Assembly (NCBI RefSeq): GCF_027912455.1
Contig: NZ_CP115446.1
Span: 2,627,501 to 2,691,500, forward strand
Length of the DNA: 64,000 bases
DNA from: Aurantiacibacter sp. MUD61
GTDB lineage: Bacteria; Pseudomonadota; Alphaproteobacteria; Sphingomonadales; Sphingomonadaceae
Direction of reading: 5' to 3'
Shown: positions 45,459 to 53,358 of the stretch, in pieces
Numbering within the stretch: position 1 is the stretch's first letter
Layout of the letters: each line of letters starts with the position of its first letter
Notes under the pieces: generated by a model
Seen by the model: only the letters and a program-made list of their open reading frames with translations
Databases searched by the model: none
What the model was told of the DNA's origin: nothing
Made by a program: the position numbers and the translations under genes

Positions 45459-45812
45459 ATGAAACACTTCGCCACTCCATTTTTCCTGCTTTGCGCTGCT
45501 TCGCTCGCCGCGCCTGCGATCGCCCAGGGCCAGATCGGCACGGTGGAGCGCGGCCTATATGCTTGCGAATTGCCTGGCACCGCTGCGGGCGCGGTGGGTA
45601 TCGCGCAGCCGGATGAGAATTTCACGATCCTCAGCGCGTCGCGCTATTCCTCGCCGCAGGGTGAAGGCACCTATCTGCGTCGCGGCAACCGGCTGACGAT
45701 GACGAGCGGACCGCGCAATGGCAATTCCTATGCGATCCAGTCCAATGGATTCCTGCGCAAGATCGAAAATGGCGAGCCCGGTCGCCTTCGCTGCATTCGT
45801 CAAACGGGCTGA
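45459..45812 (+). CDS. Small secreted protein, function unknown
   Basis: A 117-residue protein with a signal peptide (MKHFATPFFLLCAASLAAPAIAQ). The mature part is a short beta-rich domain with two cysteines ('LYACELPG' and 'RLRCIRQ') that may form one disulfide. Motifs such as 'FTILSASRYSSPQGEGTYL' and 'GNRLTMTSGPRNGNSY' are not known to me. An open frame extends 12 codons upstream to 45423, but the signal peptide argues for ATG 45459. It is divergent from efp and converges on the M23 peptidase gene 12 bases away. No function assigned. Confidence 0.65.
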   Translation: MKHFATPFFLLCAASLAAPAIAQGQIGTVERGLYACELPGTAAGAVGIAQPDENFTILSASRYSSPQGEGTYLRRGNRLTMTSGPRNGNSYAIQSNGFLRKIENGEPGRLRCIRQTG

Positions 45813-45824
45813 CGCTGATCGCGC

Positions 45825-46502
45825 CTACCGCTGACGCGTGAGCAGCGGAAACGGATTGACCGAGGTGGTCGGCTCATACCACTCGGCTTGCGGGTTGGTG
45901 CGCATGATCTCGAAATGGAGATGCGGCGCCGATGGGTCGGCATTGCCGCTCGACCCGACAGTGCCGAGCCTCTGCCCGCGCCGCACCTGCATGCCTTCGC
46001 TCAAACGCTCGTCATATTCGGCAAGATGCGCATAATAATGGATCGTGCGCCGGTCGATAGAGCGCACATAGACCGTGTTGCCGCCAGCGTCCGACTGAAA
46101 AATCCGCTCGACCGTGCCCGGTGCTGCAGCGATGACGGCAGTGCCTTCCTCGGCCATGATGTCGATGCCTTCATGCAGGCGCGTGCCGCCGCCGCGTTCG
46201 TCCGAGAAACTGTCCGTCAGCTCGTCCGCGCTCACCCCGCGCACGGGAATGATGAGATTTGTGACATCCTGCTCGGGCGGGACCTCGACCGCCGTATCGG
46301 CCCTGTCGAAGAAAGGCGGGTCGCTGCTTTGCACTTCTTCAGGCGGCAGGGGATCGGCCTCGGGCTGTGCGGCGATCTGGGCCTGCGCTTCGGCTTCTTC
46401 CTCGCGGTCGAGCAGGACGGCGCCCGCCATGATCCAGCCGGCCGAAACGACCGTGGCTGTGACGAGCGCCACCTGCACCTTTTCCAGGAAGACCGAAGCC
46501 AT
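45825..46502 (-). CDS. Membrane-anchored M23 peptidase (LytM-type)
   Basis: A 225-residue protein with one N-terminal membrane helix (about 10-30), an acidic Pro/Glu-rich linker (about 33-75) and a LytM/M23 domain. The zinc-ligand regions are intact: 'RLHEGIDIMAEEGT' (H and D) and 'SAPHLHFEIMRT' (HxH); the core 'YAHLAEYDERL' is also present. Such enzymes cleave peptidoglycan cross-bridges or act as cofactors of amidases. It starts 2 bases after the L,D-transpeptidase gene, so the pair is co-transcribed and probably acts together on the wall. Confidence 0.9.
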   Translation of the reverse strand: MASVFLEKVQVALVTATVVSAGWIMAGAVLLDREEEAEAQAQIAAQPEADPLPPEEVQSSDPPFFDRADTAVEVPPEQDVTNLIIPVRGVSADELTDSFSDERGGGTRLHEGIDIMAEEGTAVIAAAPGTVERIFQSDAGGNTVYVRSIDRRTIHYYAHLAEYDERLSEGMQVRRGQRLGTVGSSGNADPSAPHLHFEIMRTNPQAEWYEPTTSVNPFPLLTRQR

Positions 46503-46504
46503 GC

Positions 46505-47785
46505 TTATTCCTCGAAAATCACCTGCGTATTCTGGTCGACCATCCCAGCAAGACGAGCCGCATCCCAATTGGTGAGGCGGACACAGCCGCTCGATTGCGC
46601 GCGGCCGATGGTTTCGGGATCAGGGGTGCCGTGGATGCCGTAATGCTCCTTGCTGAGGTCGATCCAGATCACGCCTACCGGTCCGTTCGGGCCCGGCGGG
46701 AGAGTGTAGGTTTCGCCTTCACCCTCACCAAGCACTTCGGGGTCGTAGGAATAGGGCGGGTTGTATGCTTCACCCACAATGTCCCATTCGCCTATCGGAA
46801 GCGGGAACTGGCTGGAGCCGGAGCTGACCGTGAACATCGCGACGAGCGTATCGCCCTGGTAGGCCTTCAGCGTGTCGTCTGACTTGCTTACCACAATCCG
46901 GTCGACCTGCGGCTGCTCGGAGCCCACGCCAAGGGCCGCCAGCGTCTGCTGCCAGCCACGATCGGTGATGGAGCCGGGCGCGATCCGGTCTGCGCCAATA
47001 TTTGGCACGCGGATTTGCTGGCCGGCGCGGAAATAGCTGTCGCTCTCCTCCGCATCGCCGCTCGCGGTGGGAGTGGGTGATGGATTCCCGGAGCTATTGG
47101 AAGCACTTGCGCCCGCCGGGCGGCCATTGGGATTGAGCTCGCGCAACACCTCGACAGTCGTATGGAAACGCTCGGCCAGCTTTTCGTCGAGTGATTTGTA
47201 CCCGAGACGCTCCATTTCGGCCTTGGCGGCGGTGTCTTCCGGGATGTCGGTGAATTCGATGTCGCCCCAGCCAGCCGGGATCGTCACAACGCGGGTGGCC
47301 GGAATGCGGCTCCACTCCGAAAGCGCCTCTTCGGTCGCATTATCGAGTTGGCCGGTGATTTCGAGGTCATTCGCCTCCTGGAAGCCGCGCAGCGCGTTCT
47401 CTGTCGACATGCCCATGCGCCCGTCGATCACGCCGGGGCCAAAGCCGCGGCGGTCGAGCACGACCTGCGCCTGCATGATCGGGCGCTCTTCGCTATCGGG
47501 CATATCGGAGGTGTTGTTGGTATCCTGAGAACTTGAGCCGCTCAGTTGCTCGCTGCCGTCCTCATCAGTGGGCGCGCTGTTGCGCTGGATCGAGGTGTAG
47601 GCCGCGTCGTTCGAGGCCATGGTGTCGGCGTAATTGTCATCGCCATAGGTTTCGTAGCCGAAATCCTCGGCAGGCTCGGCCTGCGCCGTTTCGCTCTCGG
47701 CGTCGCTATCGGCACTCTCGGTGCCATTGAGGCCGCAAGCCGCGAGCGGGAGTGCGAGAATGAGGGAGAAGTAGGAGCGTTTCAT
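46505..47785 (-). CDS. L,D-transpeptidase lipoprotein with peptidoglycan-binding domain
   Basis: A 426-residue secreted protein. The signal peptide ends in a lipobox ('LPLAACG'), so it is a probable lipoprotein. A long acidic, Ser/Asp/Thr-rich low-complexity region follows (about 20-100), then a peptidoglycan-binding domain 1 ('AQVVLDRRGFGPGVIDG'), a LysM-like part ('VEVLRELNPNGRP'), and the YkuD catalytic domain with 'HYGIHGTPDPETIG' and the nucleophile in 'SSGCVRLTNWDA'. It forms L,D cross-links in peptidoglycan or attaches proteins to it. The start is ATG 47785, which opens the lipoprotein signal peptide; upstream codons are not signal-like. Confidence 0.92.
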   Translation of the reverse strand: MKRSYFSLILALPLAACGLNGTESADSDAESETAQAEPAEDFGYETYGDDNYADTMASNDAAYTSIQRNSAPTDEDGSEQLSGSSSQDTNNTSDMPDSEERPIMQAQVVLDRRGFGPGVIDGRMGMSTENALRGFQEANDLEITGQLDNATEEALSEWSRIPATRVVTIPAGWGDIEFTDIPEDTAAKAEMERLGYKSLDEKLAERFHTTVEVLRELNPNGRPAGASASNSSGNPSPTPTASGDAEESDSYFRAGQQIRVPNIGADRIAPGSITDRGWQQTLAALGVGSEQPQVDRIVVSKSDDTLKAYQGDTLVAMFTVSSGSSQFPLPIGEWDIVGEAYNPPYSYDPEVLGEGEGETYTLPPGPNGPVGVIWIDLSKEHYGIHGTPDPETIGRAQSSGCVRLTNWDAARLAGMVDQNTQVIFEE

Positions 47786-47882
47786 GTCGGTTGGCCTTGT
47801 GCAGCGCAGGGCAAAGCGCCCTCTGCACAACCAACTCACATATCAATGATTTGCTCCTGCCCGATGTGAGCTTTAGCCGGGA

Positions 47883-48503
47883 TCAGCCAGAAATGGCCTT
47901 GCGGAAAGCTTCGATCGCGGCGACTTCATCACCGCCCCACACAGCGTTGGAAACAGCGAGAAAGTCGGCGCCAGCCTCCACCAGCGGCTTGCAGTTTTCG
48001 GGCGTGATTCCGCCGATGGCCACGCAGGGTATCTCGAACAGGCCAGACCACCATTCGATGATCTCCGGCTCCGACCGGTGCTCGCTCGCTTTTGTCTCGC
48101 TGGGGTAGAAGGCACCGAAGGCGACATAATCCGCCCCAGCCTCGCCCGCTTCCATCGCCAGATGACGGCTCGCATGGCACGTCACCCCGATCTGCATCTC
48201 GCGGCCCAGTTCTTCGCGCGCTCCCCTGGGATCGCCATCGCCCTGCCCCAGATGCACGCCATCGGCTTTCAACCGGCGAGCGAGCGCTACATCATCGTTG
48301 ACGATGAAGCCCACGTCATGCGCAGCGCAAATCTCCTGCAAGGGCGCGGCGAGCCTTGCCGCCTCATGCTGATCGACGCCTTTGACGCGGAATTGGAAGG
48401 CGGTTGCCAAACCTTTTCCAGCGGCCAGCGCACGATCGAGCCGGTCAGGGAAATCCCCGCCCACATCGAGCGGGGAAATGAGATAGAGCTGGCAATCGGA
48501 CAT
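47883..48503 (-). CDS. thiE: Thiamine phosphate synthase
   Basis: Joins hydroxymethylpyrimidine pyrophosphate and the thiazole phosphate into thiamine monophosphate. The 206-residue TIM barrel shows 'YLISPLDVGG', 'FQFRVKGVDQHEAARLA', 'FIVNDDVALARRLKADGVHLGQGD' (Mg and pyrophosphate site), 'GVTCHASRH', 'DYVAFGAFYPSETK' and 'VAIGGITPEN'. The phosphate-binding and Asp residues are present, though the usual 'QLR.K' start is modified. It follows class I aldolase by 17 bases, so the two are co-transcribed. No TPP riboswitch is visible before it. Confidence 0.9.
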   Translation of the reverse strand: MSDCQLYLISPLDVGGDFPDRLDRALAAGKGLATAFQFRVKGVDQHEAARLAAPLQEICAAHDVGFIVNDDVALARRLKADGVHLGQGDGDPRGAREELGREMQIGVTCHASRHLAMEAGEAGADYVAFGAFYPSETKASEHRSEPEIIEWWSGLFEIPCVAIGGITPENCKPLVEAGADFLAVSNAVWGGDEVAAIEAFRKAISG

Positions 48504-48520
48504 GGTGTTTCGGCGACCGA

Positions 48521-49414
48521 TTATTCGCCCACGCTGGCGCAGGCGATCTCGTCGATCGCATTGCCCAGCGCTTGGTCGAACTGTTGGTCATCCATCTTGG
48601 CGTTCAGCACTTCGAGCAGAGCGCGGCTGAAACTGGCGATCATTCCATCGTTCTTGGCGAGCTCGCTACATGCCTCGTCACGGCTGTAACCGCCCGATAG
48701 CGCCACCACGCGCAGGACTTGCGGGTGATCGATTAGCGGCTTGTAGAGATTGGGCTCGCTGGGGATGGTGAGCTTCCACATCACCTGCTTGCCCTCTGGC
48801 ACGCGCTCCATCTGGTCGAGTGCATTGGACAGAAGCAGCGCTTCTGCCTGCGCGCGGCTTTCGCTCTGCAGGCTGACTTCGGGCTCAAGGATCGGGACCA
48901 GCCCATTGTCGAGGATCTGCAGGCCGAAATCCATCTGCTGGTGCACGTTGGCGGCGATACCTTCCTGGTTCGCTTCATGAATGACGGAGCGCATCTTGGT
49001 GCCGAACACGCCCAGTTCCTTCGCCCGCGCGCACATATCGTTGAGCGTCGGAATTTCCTTCATCAGCTGCACGCCGTTTTCGGTGTCGTGCATGCCCTTG
49101 TCGACTTTCAGGAACGGCACGACGCCGCGGCGCGCGAGCAATTCCGGAATGGGCGAGCCTTCCGAATTGCAGCCTTCCATGGTCTTTTCGAACAGGATCG
49201 CGCCGATCACCTTGCCATTGGAGAAGCTGGGCGAGTCGACAATGCGGCAGCGCATTTCGTGGATCTTGCCGAACATTTCCTCATCGCCCGACCACTCGCT
49301 GTCTTCCACGCCATAGCCTTGCAGCGCCTTGGGGGTGGAGCCTCCCGACTGGTCCAGGGCGGCGATAAAGCCTTTCCCATTGGCAATACGGTCGGTCATT
49401 TCGGCAGTGTTCAT
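48521..49414 (-). CDS. Class I fructose-bisphosphate aldolase
   Basis: Schiff-base (metal-independent) aldolase of 297 residues that cleaves or forms fructose-1,6-bisphosphate. Signatures: 'ALDQSGGSTPKALQGYG' at the start, 'FEKTMEGCNSEG', 'FLKVDKGMHD', 'VPILEPEVSLQS' and 'VMWKLTIPSEPN' with the Lys that forms the Schiff base, then 'VVALSGGYSRDEA'. It is the bacterial class I type also found in photosynthetic and marine alphaproteobacteria. AGGAAAG lies about 7 bases before ATG 49414 (MNTAEMTD), favouring it over the ATG at 49435. It heads an aldolase-thiE unit. Confidence 0.92.
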   Translation of the reverse strand: MNTAEMTDRIANGKGFIAALDQSGGSTPKALQGYGVEDSEWSGDEEMFGKIHEMRCRIVDSPSFSNGKVIGAILFEKTMEGCNSEGSPIPELLARRGVVPFLKVDKGMHDTENGVQLMKEIPTLNDMCARAKELGVFGTKMRSVIHEANQEGIAANVHQQMDFGLQILDNGLVPILEPEVSLQSESRAQAEALLLSNALDQMERVPEGKQVMWKLTIPSEPNLYKPLIDHPQVLRVVALSGGYSRDEACSELAKNDGMIASFSRALLEVLNAKMDDQQFDQALGNAIDEIACASVGE

Positions 49415-49542
49415 CGGGCTTTCCTCCACGTGCATAGGTATTCGGCAAGGCTCCTATTGCGAGGGCGGGATGAGCGCAAGGCATGTCTGGGGGGAACTCA
49501 CCGCTTGGCCGCTCGCTGTGCAAAAGGATGAAGGAGAACGGC

Positions 49543-50301
49543 ATGGCACTCAGCAAGAAGCAGAGCGAAATAAGCGAAGGTTGCGCGATCGATTTTTCCG
49601 ACCTGAAGGCGGTGATATTCAACGCCACGCTGAAAGCACCGGGCGAAGAATCGCACACCGACACTCTCCTCGATGTCGTGGAAGAGATCTTCGCGATGCA
49701 GGATGTCTCCGTGAAGCGGCATCGATTGACGGATTATCGGCTCGCCCCCGGCGTCTACCCCGACATGACCGAACACGGCTGGGACCACGACGATTGGCCG
49801 AAGCTGAGCCCCGATGTTTTCGAAGCTGACATTGTCATTCTCGGCACGCCGATCTGGCTCGGCGAGAAAAGCTCCATCGCGCAGAGCTTTATCGAGAAGC
49901 TTTATGCGCATTCAGGCGAGACGAACGACGAGGGCCAATACGCTTTTTACGGCAAGGTCGGCGGATGCGTGGTCACCGGCAATGAGGACGGCATCAAACA
50001 CGTCGGCATGGGCGTGCTTTATTCCATGCAGCATGTCGGCTTCACCATTCCGCCACAGGCCGATTGCGGCTGGATCGGTCCGGCCGGCCCCGGCCCGTCT
50101 TATGGCGATGAACAGGACGATGGCAGCCGCGCAGGATTCGACAACGAATTCACCCAGCGAAACACCACTTTCATGGCTTTCAACCTGCTTCACGCAGCGC
50201 GCATTCTGAAAGATGCAGGCGGCTATCCTGCTGTAGGAAATGTTCGCACAGAGTGGGACCGCGGCGTCAAACCCGGCTGGCCCAATCCCGAACACCGCTG
50301 A
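49543..50301 (+). CDS. NAD(P)H-dependent FMN reductase / flavodoxin-like protein
   Basis: A 252-residue cytoplasmic flavoprotein of the NADPH-dependent FMN reductase group. The flavodoxin-like fold shows 'LKAVIFNATLKAPGEESHTD' (phosphate loop), 'ADIVILGTPIWLGEKSSIAQSF' (isoalloxazine contact) and 'GGCVVTGNEDGIKHVG'. The end ('WIGPAGPGPSYGDEQDDGS') has a glycine-rich loop. AAGGAG precedes ATG 49543 by 9 bases. It stands alone on the + strand between the leftward glycolytic genes. Substrate (quinone, nitro compound or free flavin) cannot be told. Confidence 0.85.
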   Translation: MALSKKQSEISEGCAIDFSDLKAVIFNATLKAPGEESHTDTLLDVVEEIFAMQDVSVKRHRLTDYRLAPGVYPDMTEHGWDHDDWPKLSPDVFEADIVILGTPIWLGEKSSIAQSFIEKLYAHSGETNDEGQYAFYGKVGGCVVTGNEDGIKHVGMGVLYSMQHVGFTIPPQADCGWIGPAGPGPSYGDEQDDGSRAGFDNEFTQRNTTFMAFNLLHAARILKDAGGYPAVGNVRTEWDRGVKPGWPNPEHR

Positions 50302-50305
50302 AGGC

Positions 50306-50947
50306 TTAATGCGGCTTCTTAAGACCCGCTGACAAATTGATCGCGATCGAGATACGCGTGCCCTGCCCTTTGAAAGGGCGCACGGCGTGTTGCAGCCAGC
50401 TGGGGAACATCACGATCATGCCGGTTTGCGGGCGGATCGAGATTTCGTGGCTTTGCGGCCCGCCATCGGCGCCTTTCATCCGCAGGTCGGGTGCGGCCAT
50501 CTGGACCATCGGGCTGCGCGGATCGAGCAATTGCAATTCGCCGCCCAGCTGCGGGTCTTCCTCGCCTTCATAACCATCGTCGATATAGGCAACGGCCGAC
50601 CAATAGCTGCCCGGATGGGTGTGATACTGGTTGGCGTCACCTTTGTGGCTGACATTGGCCCACAGCTCCGGATGCCAGCCAAACCGGCTTGCATCGGGGC
50701 TTTTGATGTCGACGCTCGCCTCGTCCGCCATGGTCATTGCCTTGAAGACCAGCGCTTTCGCTGCTTCACCGCCCCAATCGAGCATATTGGTGTTGGAATG
50801 CCAGCCGCCGATATTGCTGATCGAGACACCCTGCCGGTCGCGCATCATCTCCGCATCCACTGCGTCGCGCAGCATGGCAATTCCCGCCTCGCTCTGCAGG
50901 CGATCGATGATGAAAGGAGTCGCGAAGAGCTGCCTGGTGTCGGTCAT
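50306..50947 (-). CDS. Putative 2-oxoglutarate-Fe(II) oxygenase
   Basis: A 213-residue protein of the putative 2OG-Fe(II) oxygenase family defined by TIGR02466-type models. Likely iron ligands are the His in 'QYHTHPGSYWSAVAYI' (about 117) and the late His in 'FPSWLQHAVRPFKGQGTRI', with the Arg of 'GTRISIAINLS' for 2-oxoglutarate. The acidic ligand may be the Asp in 'IDDGY' or near it. It starts 5 bases after pgk, at the end of the tkt-gap-pgk run. Substrate unknown; a link to glycolysis is only positional. Confidence 0.82.
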   Translation of the reverse strand: MTDTRQLFATPFIIDRLQSEAGIAMLRDAVDAEMMRDRQGVSISNIGGWHSNTNMLDWGGEAAKALVFKAMTMADEASVDIKSPDASRFGWHPELWANVSHKGDANQYHTHPGSYWSAVAYIDDGYEGEEDPQLGGELQLLDPRSPMVQMAAPDLRMKGADGGPQSHEISIRPQTGMIVMFPSWLQHAVRPFKGQGTRISIAINLSAGLKKPH

Positions 50948-50952
50948 GCCGA

Positions 50953-52152
50953 TCAGGCGGACAGCGCCGCGACGCCGGGAAGTTCCTTACCTTCCATCCA
51001 TTCTAGGAAAGCGCCGCCTGCGGTCGAAATATAGGTCACATCATCCGCCACACCCGCATGGGCAAGCGCGGCTACGGTGTCACCGCCACCGGCCACCGAG
51101 ACCAGCGCGCCGGCCTGGGTCAGCGCGGCAGCGGTCTTGGCGAGCGATACCGTTGCTTCATCGAATGGCGGCGTTTCGAAGGCACCCAAGGGGCCGTTCC
51201 AGACCAACGTGGCGCAGGTCTTGAGCACGTCGCCCAGCGCTTCGACCGCCTGCGGCCCGACATCGAGAATCATCTCGTCTTCGGCGACTTCGTGGACATT
51301 GCAGGTGCGCAGGCTCTGCGGATTGGCGGCAAATTCCTTGGCCACCACGACGTCATACGGCAGGTGGATCGTGCACCCCGCTTCGTCCGCAGCATCCATG
51401 ATTGTGCGCGCCGTATCGGTCAGATCGTGCTCACACAGGCTCTTGCCGACATTCACGCCGTTGGCGGCGAGGAAAGTGTTTGCCATCCCGCCGCCTATGA
51501 TCAGGTGCTGCACCTTGCGGCTGAGGTTTTCCAGCACGGCGAGCTTGGTGGAAACTTTCGCCCCGCCCACGACAGCAGCAACCGGCGGATTGGGCGTGCC
51601 GAGCGCGGCATCGAGAGCTTTCAGTTCCTTCTCCATCGCGCGGCCAGCATAGGCGGGCAGCAGCTTCGCGAGACCCTCCGTGCTCGCATGGGCGCGGTGG
51701 GCGGCGGAGAATGCGTCATTTACGTAGAAGTCGCCATTCGCAGCGATACCTTTTGCGAACTCAGCGTCATTCGCTTCCTCGCCTGGCCAGAACCGGGTGT
51801 TTTCCAGCAGGCCGATATCGCCATCGCTGAGGATGCCGACCGATTGCTCGACCACCGGTCCCATGACCTCGGGGATAAACATCACCTCGCGGTCGATCAC
51901 GCGTTCGATATCGCCCTGCACCATGGACAGGCTCATCGTCGAATGGCGTTCACCCTTGGGCCGACCGTAATGTGCGAGAAGCAACACTTTCGCCCCGCGA
52001 TCCGCGAGTTCGAGGATGGTGGGCGCGACAGCCGTGACACGGGTCAGGTCCGTCGCCCGCCCGTCTTTCATCGGCAGGTTCAGATCGACCCGCACCAGCG
52101 CGCGCTGGCCGGACAGATCCTGCGGCAGATCGTCGAGGGTTTTGAAAGTCAT
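50953..52152 (-). CDS. pgk: Phosphoglycerate kinase
   Basis: Cytoplasmic enzyme that transfers phosphate from 1,3-bisphosphoglycerate to ADP in glycolysis. The 399-residue protein has the two-lobe layout. Substrate site motifs 'ALVRVDLNLPMKDG' and 'LLLAHYGRPKG' lie in the N lobe (the usual SHLGRP reads AHYGRP), 'NDAFSAAHRAHAST' nearby, hinge 'KVSTKLAVLENL', and nucleotide site 'NGPLGAFETPPF' and 'VSVAGGGDTVAAL' in the C lobe. It is third in tkt-gap-pgk, with a 183-base gap before it that is filled by palindromic repeats. Confidence 0.95.
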   Translation of the reverse strand: MTFKTLDDLPQDLSGQRALVRVDLNLPMKDGRATDLTRVTAVAPTILELADRGAKVLLLAHYGRPKGERHSTMSLSMVQGDIERVIDREVMFIPEVMGPVVEQSVGILSDGDIGLLENTRFWPGEEANDAEFAKGIAANGDFYVNDAFSAAHRAHASTEGLAKLLPAYAGRAMEKELKALDAALGTPNPPVAAVVGGAKVSTKLAVLENLSRKVQHLIIGGGMANTFLAANGVNVGKSLCEHDLTDTARTIMDAADEAGCTIHLPYDVVVAKEFAANPQSLRTCNVHEVAEDEMILDVGPQAVEALGDVLKTCATLVWNGPLGAFETPPFDEATVSLAKTAAALTQAGALVSVAGGGDTVAALAHAGVADDVTYISTAGGAFLEWMEGKELPGVAALSA

Positions 52153-52160
52153 AAATCATC

Positions 52161-52234
52161 CCCTCCTCCCCCTTGACGGGGGAGGGATACGAAGGCTTGG
52201 CGGCTTGTCCGCCTAGCCGGAGTTGGGTGGGGGT
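52161..52234. repeat. Palindromic repeat between gap and pgk (family copy)
   Basis: Hairpin CCTCCCCCT-TGA-CGGGGGAGG (about 52165-52185), a second hairpin GGCTTGGCGG-CTTGT-CCGCCTAGCC, then GGAGTTGGGTGGGGG. It closely follows the layout of the dnaE2 copy at 19400-19466, including the shared run CTTGGCxGCTTG and GCCTAGxCGxAGT. Confidence 0.85.
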
Positions 52235-52296
52235 GAAAAGCGCTGAGCCAACACCCCCTTCCAAGGTCCGCTAGCTTCTTTCAGAAGTAAGCTTCC

Positions 52297-52325
52297 CTAT
52301 CCTTCCCCCGTCCAGGGGGAAGGCA
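52297..52325. repeat. Second short inverted repeat between gap and pgk
   Basis: CCTTCCCCCGTCCAGGGGGAAGG forms a short hairpin just after the gap stop. It may double as a terminator or processing site between gap and pgk on the minus strand. Confidence 0.6.
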
Positions 52326-52335
52326 TTCGACCATC

Positions 52336-53343
52336 TTACAAGAACTTCGCCATTGCGCCCGCAGTGTCGATCATGCGGTTGGAGAAGCCCCATTCATTGT
52401 CATACCAGCTGACCACGCGGGCAAGCTTGCCTTCGAGAACGGCCGTTTCGAGGCTGTCCACGGTGGAGCTGGCCGGGTGGTGGTTGAAGTCGCTGCTGAC
52501 GAGCGGCTTGTCGGTGTAATCGAGCACGCCCTTCATCGGGCCAGTCGCGGCTGCCATCAGCGCTTCGTTGATCGCTTCCTTCGTCACATCGCCCTTCGGC
52601 GTGAAGACGAGGTCGACCAGCGACACATTCGGCGTCGGCACGCGGACCGAAGAGCCGTCCAGCTTGCCGGCGAGTTCGGGCAGGACCAGGCCGACCGCGC
52701 GGGCAGCGCCGGTGGTGGTCGGGATCATGTTCTGCGCACCGCCGCGGGCACGGCGCATATCGCTGTGCATCTGGTCCAGCATGCGCTGGTCGTTGGTGTA
52801 GCTGTGGATCGTGGTCATGAAGCCGCGCTCGATACCGAATGCATCGTTCAGCACCTTGGCCACCGGGGCAAGGCAGTTGGTGGTGCAGCTGGCGTTTGAA
52901 ACGATCACATCGTCTGCGGTCAGGGTGTCATGGTTCACGCCGTAGACGATGGTGGCGGATACTTCCTTGGCAGGGGCGGAGATCAGGACCCGCTTGGCGC
53001 CTGCATCGAGATGCGGCTTGGCGGCATCGTGGCTCTGAAAAAAGCCGGTGCATTCGAGCACGATATCGACGCCCATGTCGCCGTGCGGCAGCTTGCCGGG
53101 CTCACGCTCGCTGGTGACGGCGATTTTTTTGCCATTGATGACGAGGTTGTCGCCGTCGACTTCCACGGTGCCGGGGAAGCGGCCATGCGTGCTGTCGAAA
53201 CCGAACAGCAGGGCATTGGCATTTGTGTCCGCCAGATCGTTGATCGCGACGAGCTCGAGATCGTGGTCGTCACGCTCCAGGATTGCGCGCGCAACAAGGC
53301 GGCCAATACGTCCGAAACCGTTGATCGAAACTTTGGTCGTCAT
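52336..53343 (-). CDS. gap: Glyceraldehyde-3-phosphate dehydrogenase
   Basis: Oxidises glyceraldehyde-3-phosphate to 1,3-bisphosphoglycerate in the cytoplasm. The 335-residue protein has the NAD fold '[17 protein letters not shown]', the active-site Cys in '[13 protein letters not shown]' (about 153), the substrate loop '[14 protein letters not shown]' and '[19 protein letters not shown]'. The usual 'W(Y)DNE' end is present ('[14 protein letters not shown]'). It starts 15 bases after tkt. An Asp-type or Asn in the nucleotide loop ('[13 protein letters not shown]') suggests NAD use, which I infer only. Confidence 0.95.
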   Translation of the reverse strand: MTTKVSINGFGRIGRLVARAILERDDHDLELVAINDLADTNANALLFGFDSTHGRFPGTVEVDGDNLVINGKKIAVTSEREPGKLPHGDMGVDIVLECTGFFQSHDAAKPHLDAGAKRVLISAPAKEVSATIVYGVNHDTLTADDVIVSNASCTTNCLAPVAKVLNDAFGIERGFMTTIHSYTNDQRMLDQMHSDMRRARGGAQNMIPTTTGAARAVGLVLPELAGKLDGSSVRVPTPNVSLVDLVFTPKGDVTKEAINEALMAAATGPMKGVLDYTDKPLVSSDFNHHPASSTVDSLETAVLEGKLARVVSWYDNEWGFSNRMIDTAGAMAKFL

Positions 53344-53358
53344 GTAAAGTGCTCCTGT

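Noticed and set aside
47786..48520. TPP riboswitch for thiE
   Set aside because: The 17 bases before thiE and the sequence before the aldolase gene lack the THI-box core (CTGAGA ... ACCTGATC-like).
52161..52325. CRISPR array or mobile element between gap and pgk
   Set aside because: The repeats are inverted, unequal and unspaced; no transposase or cas gene is present.
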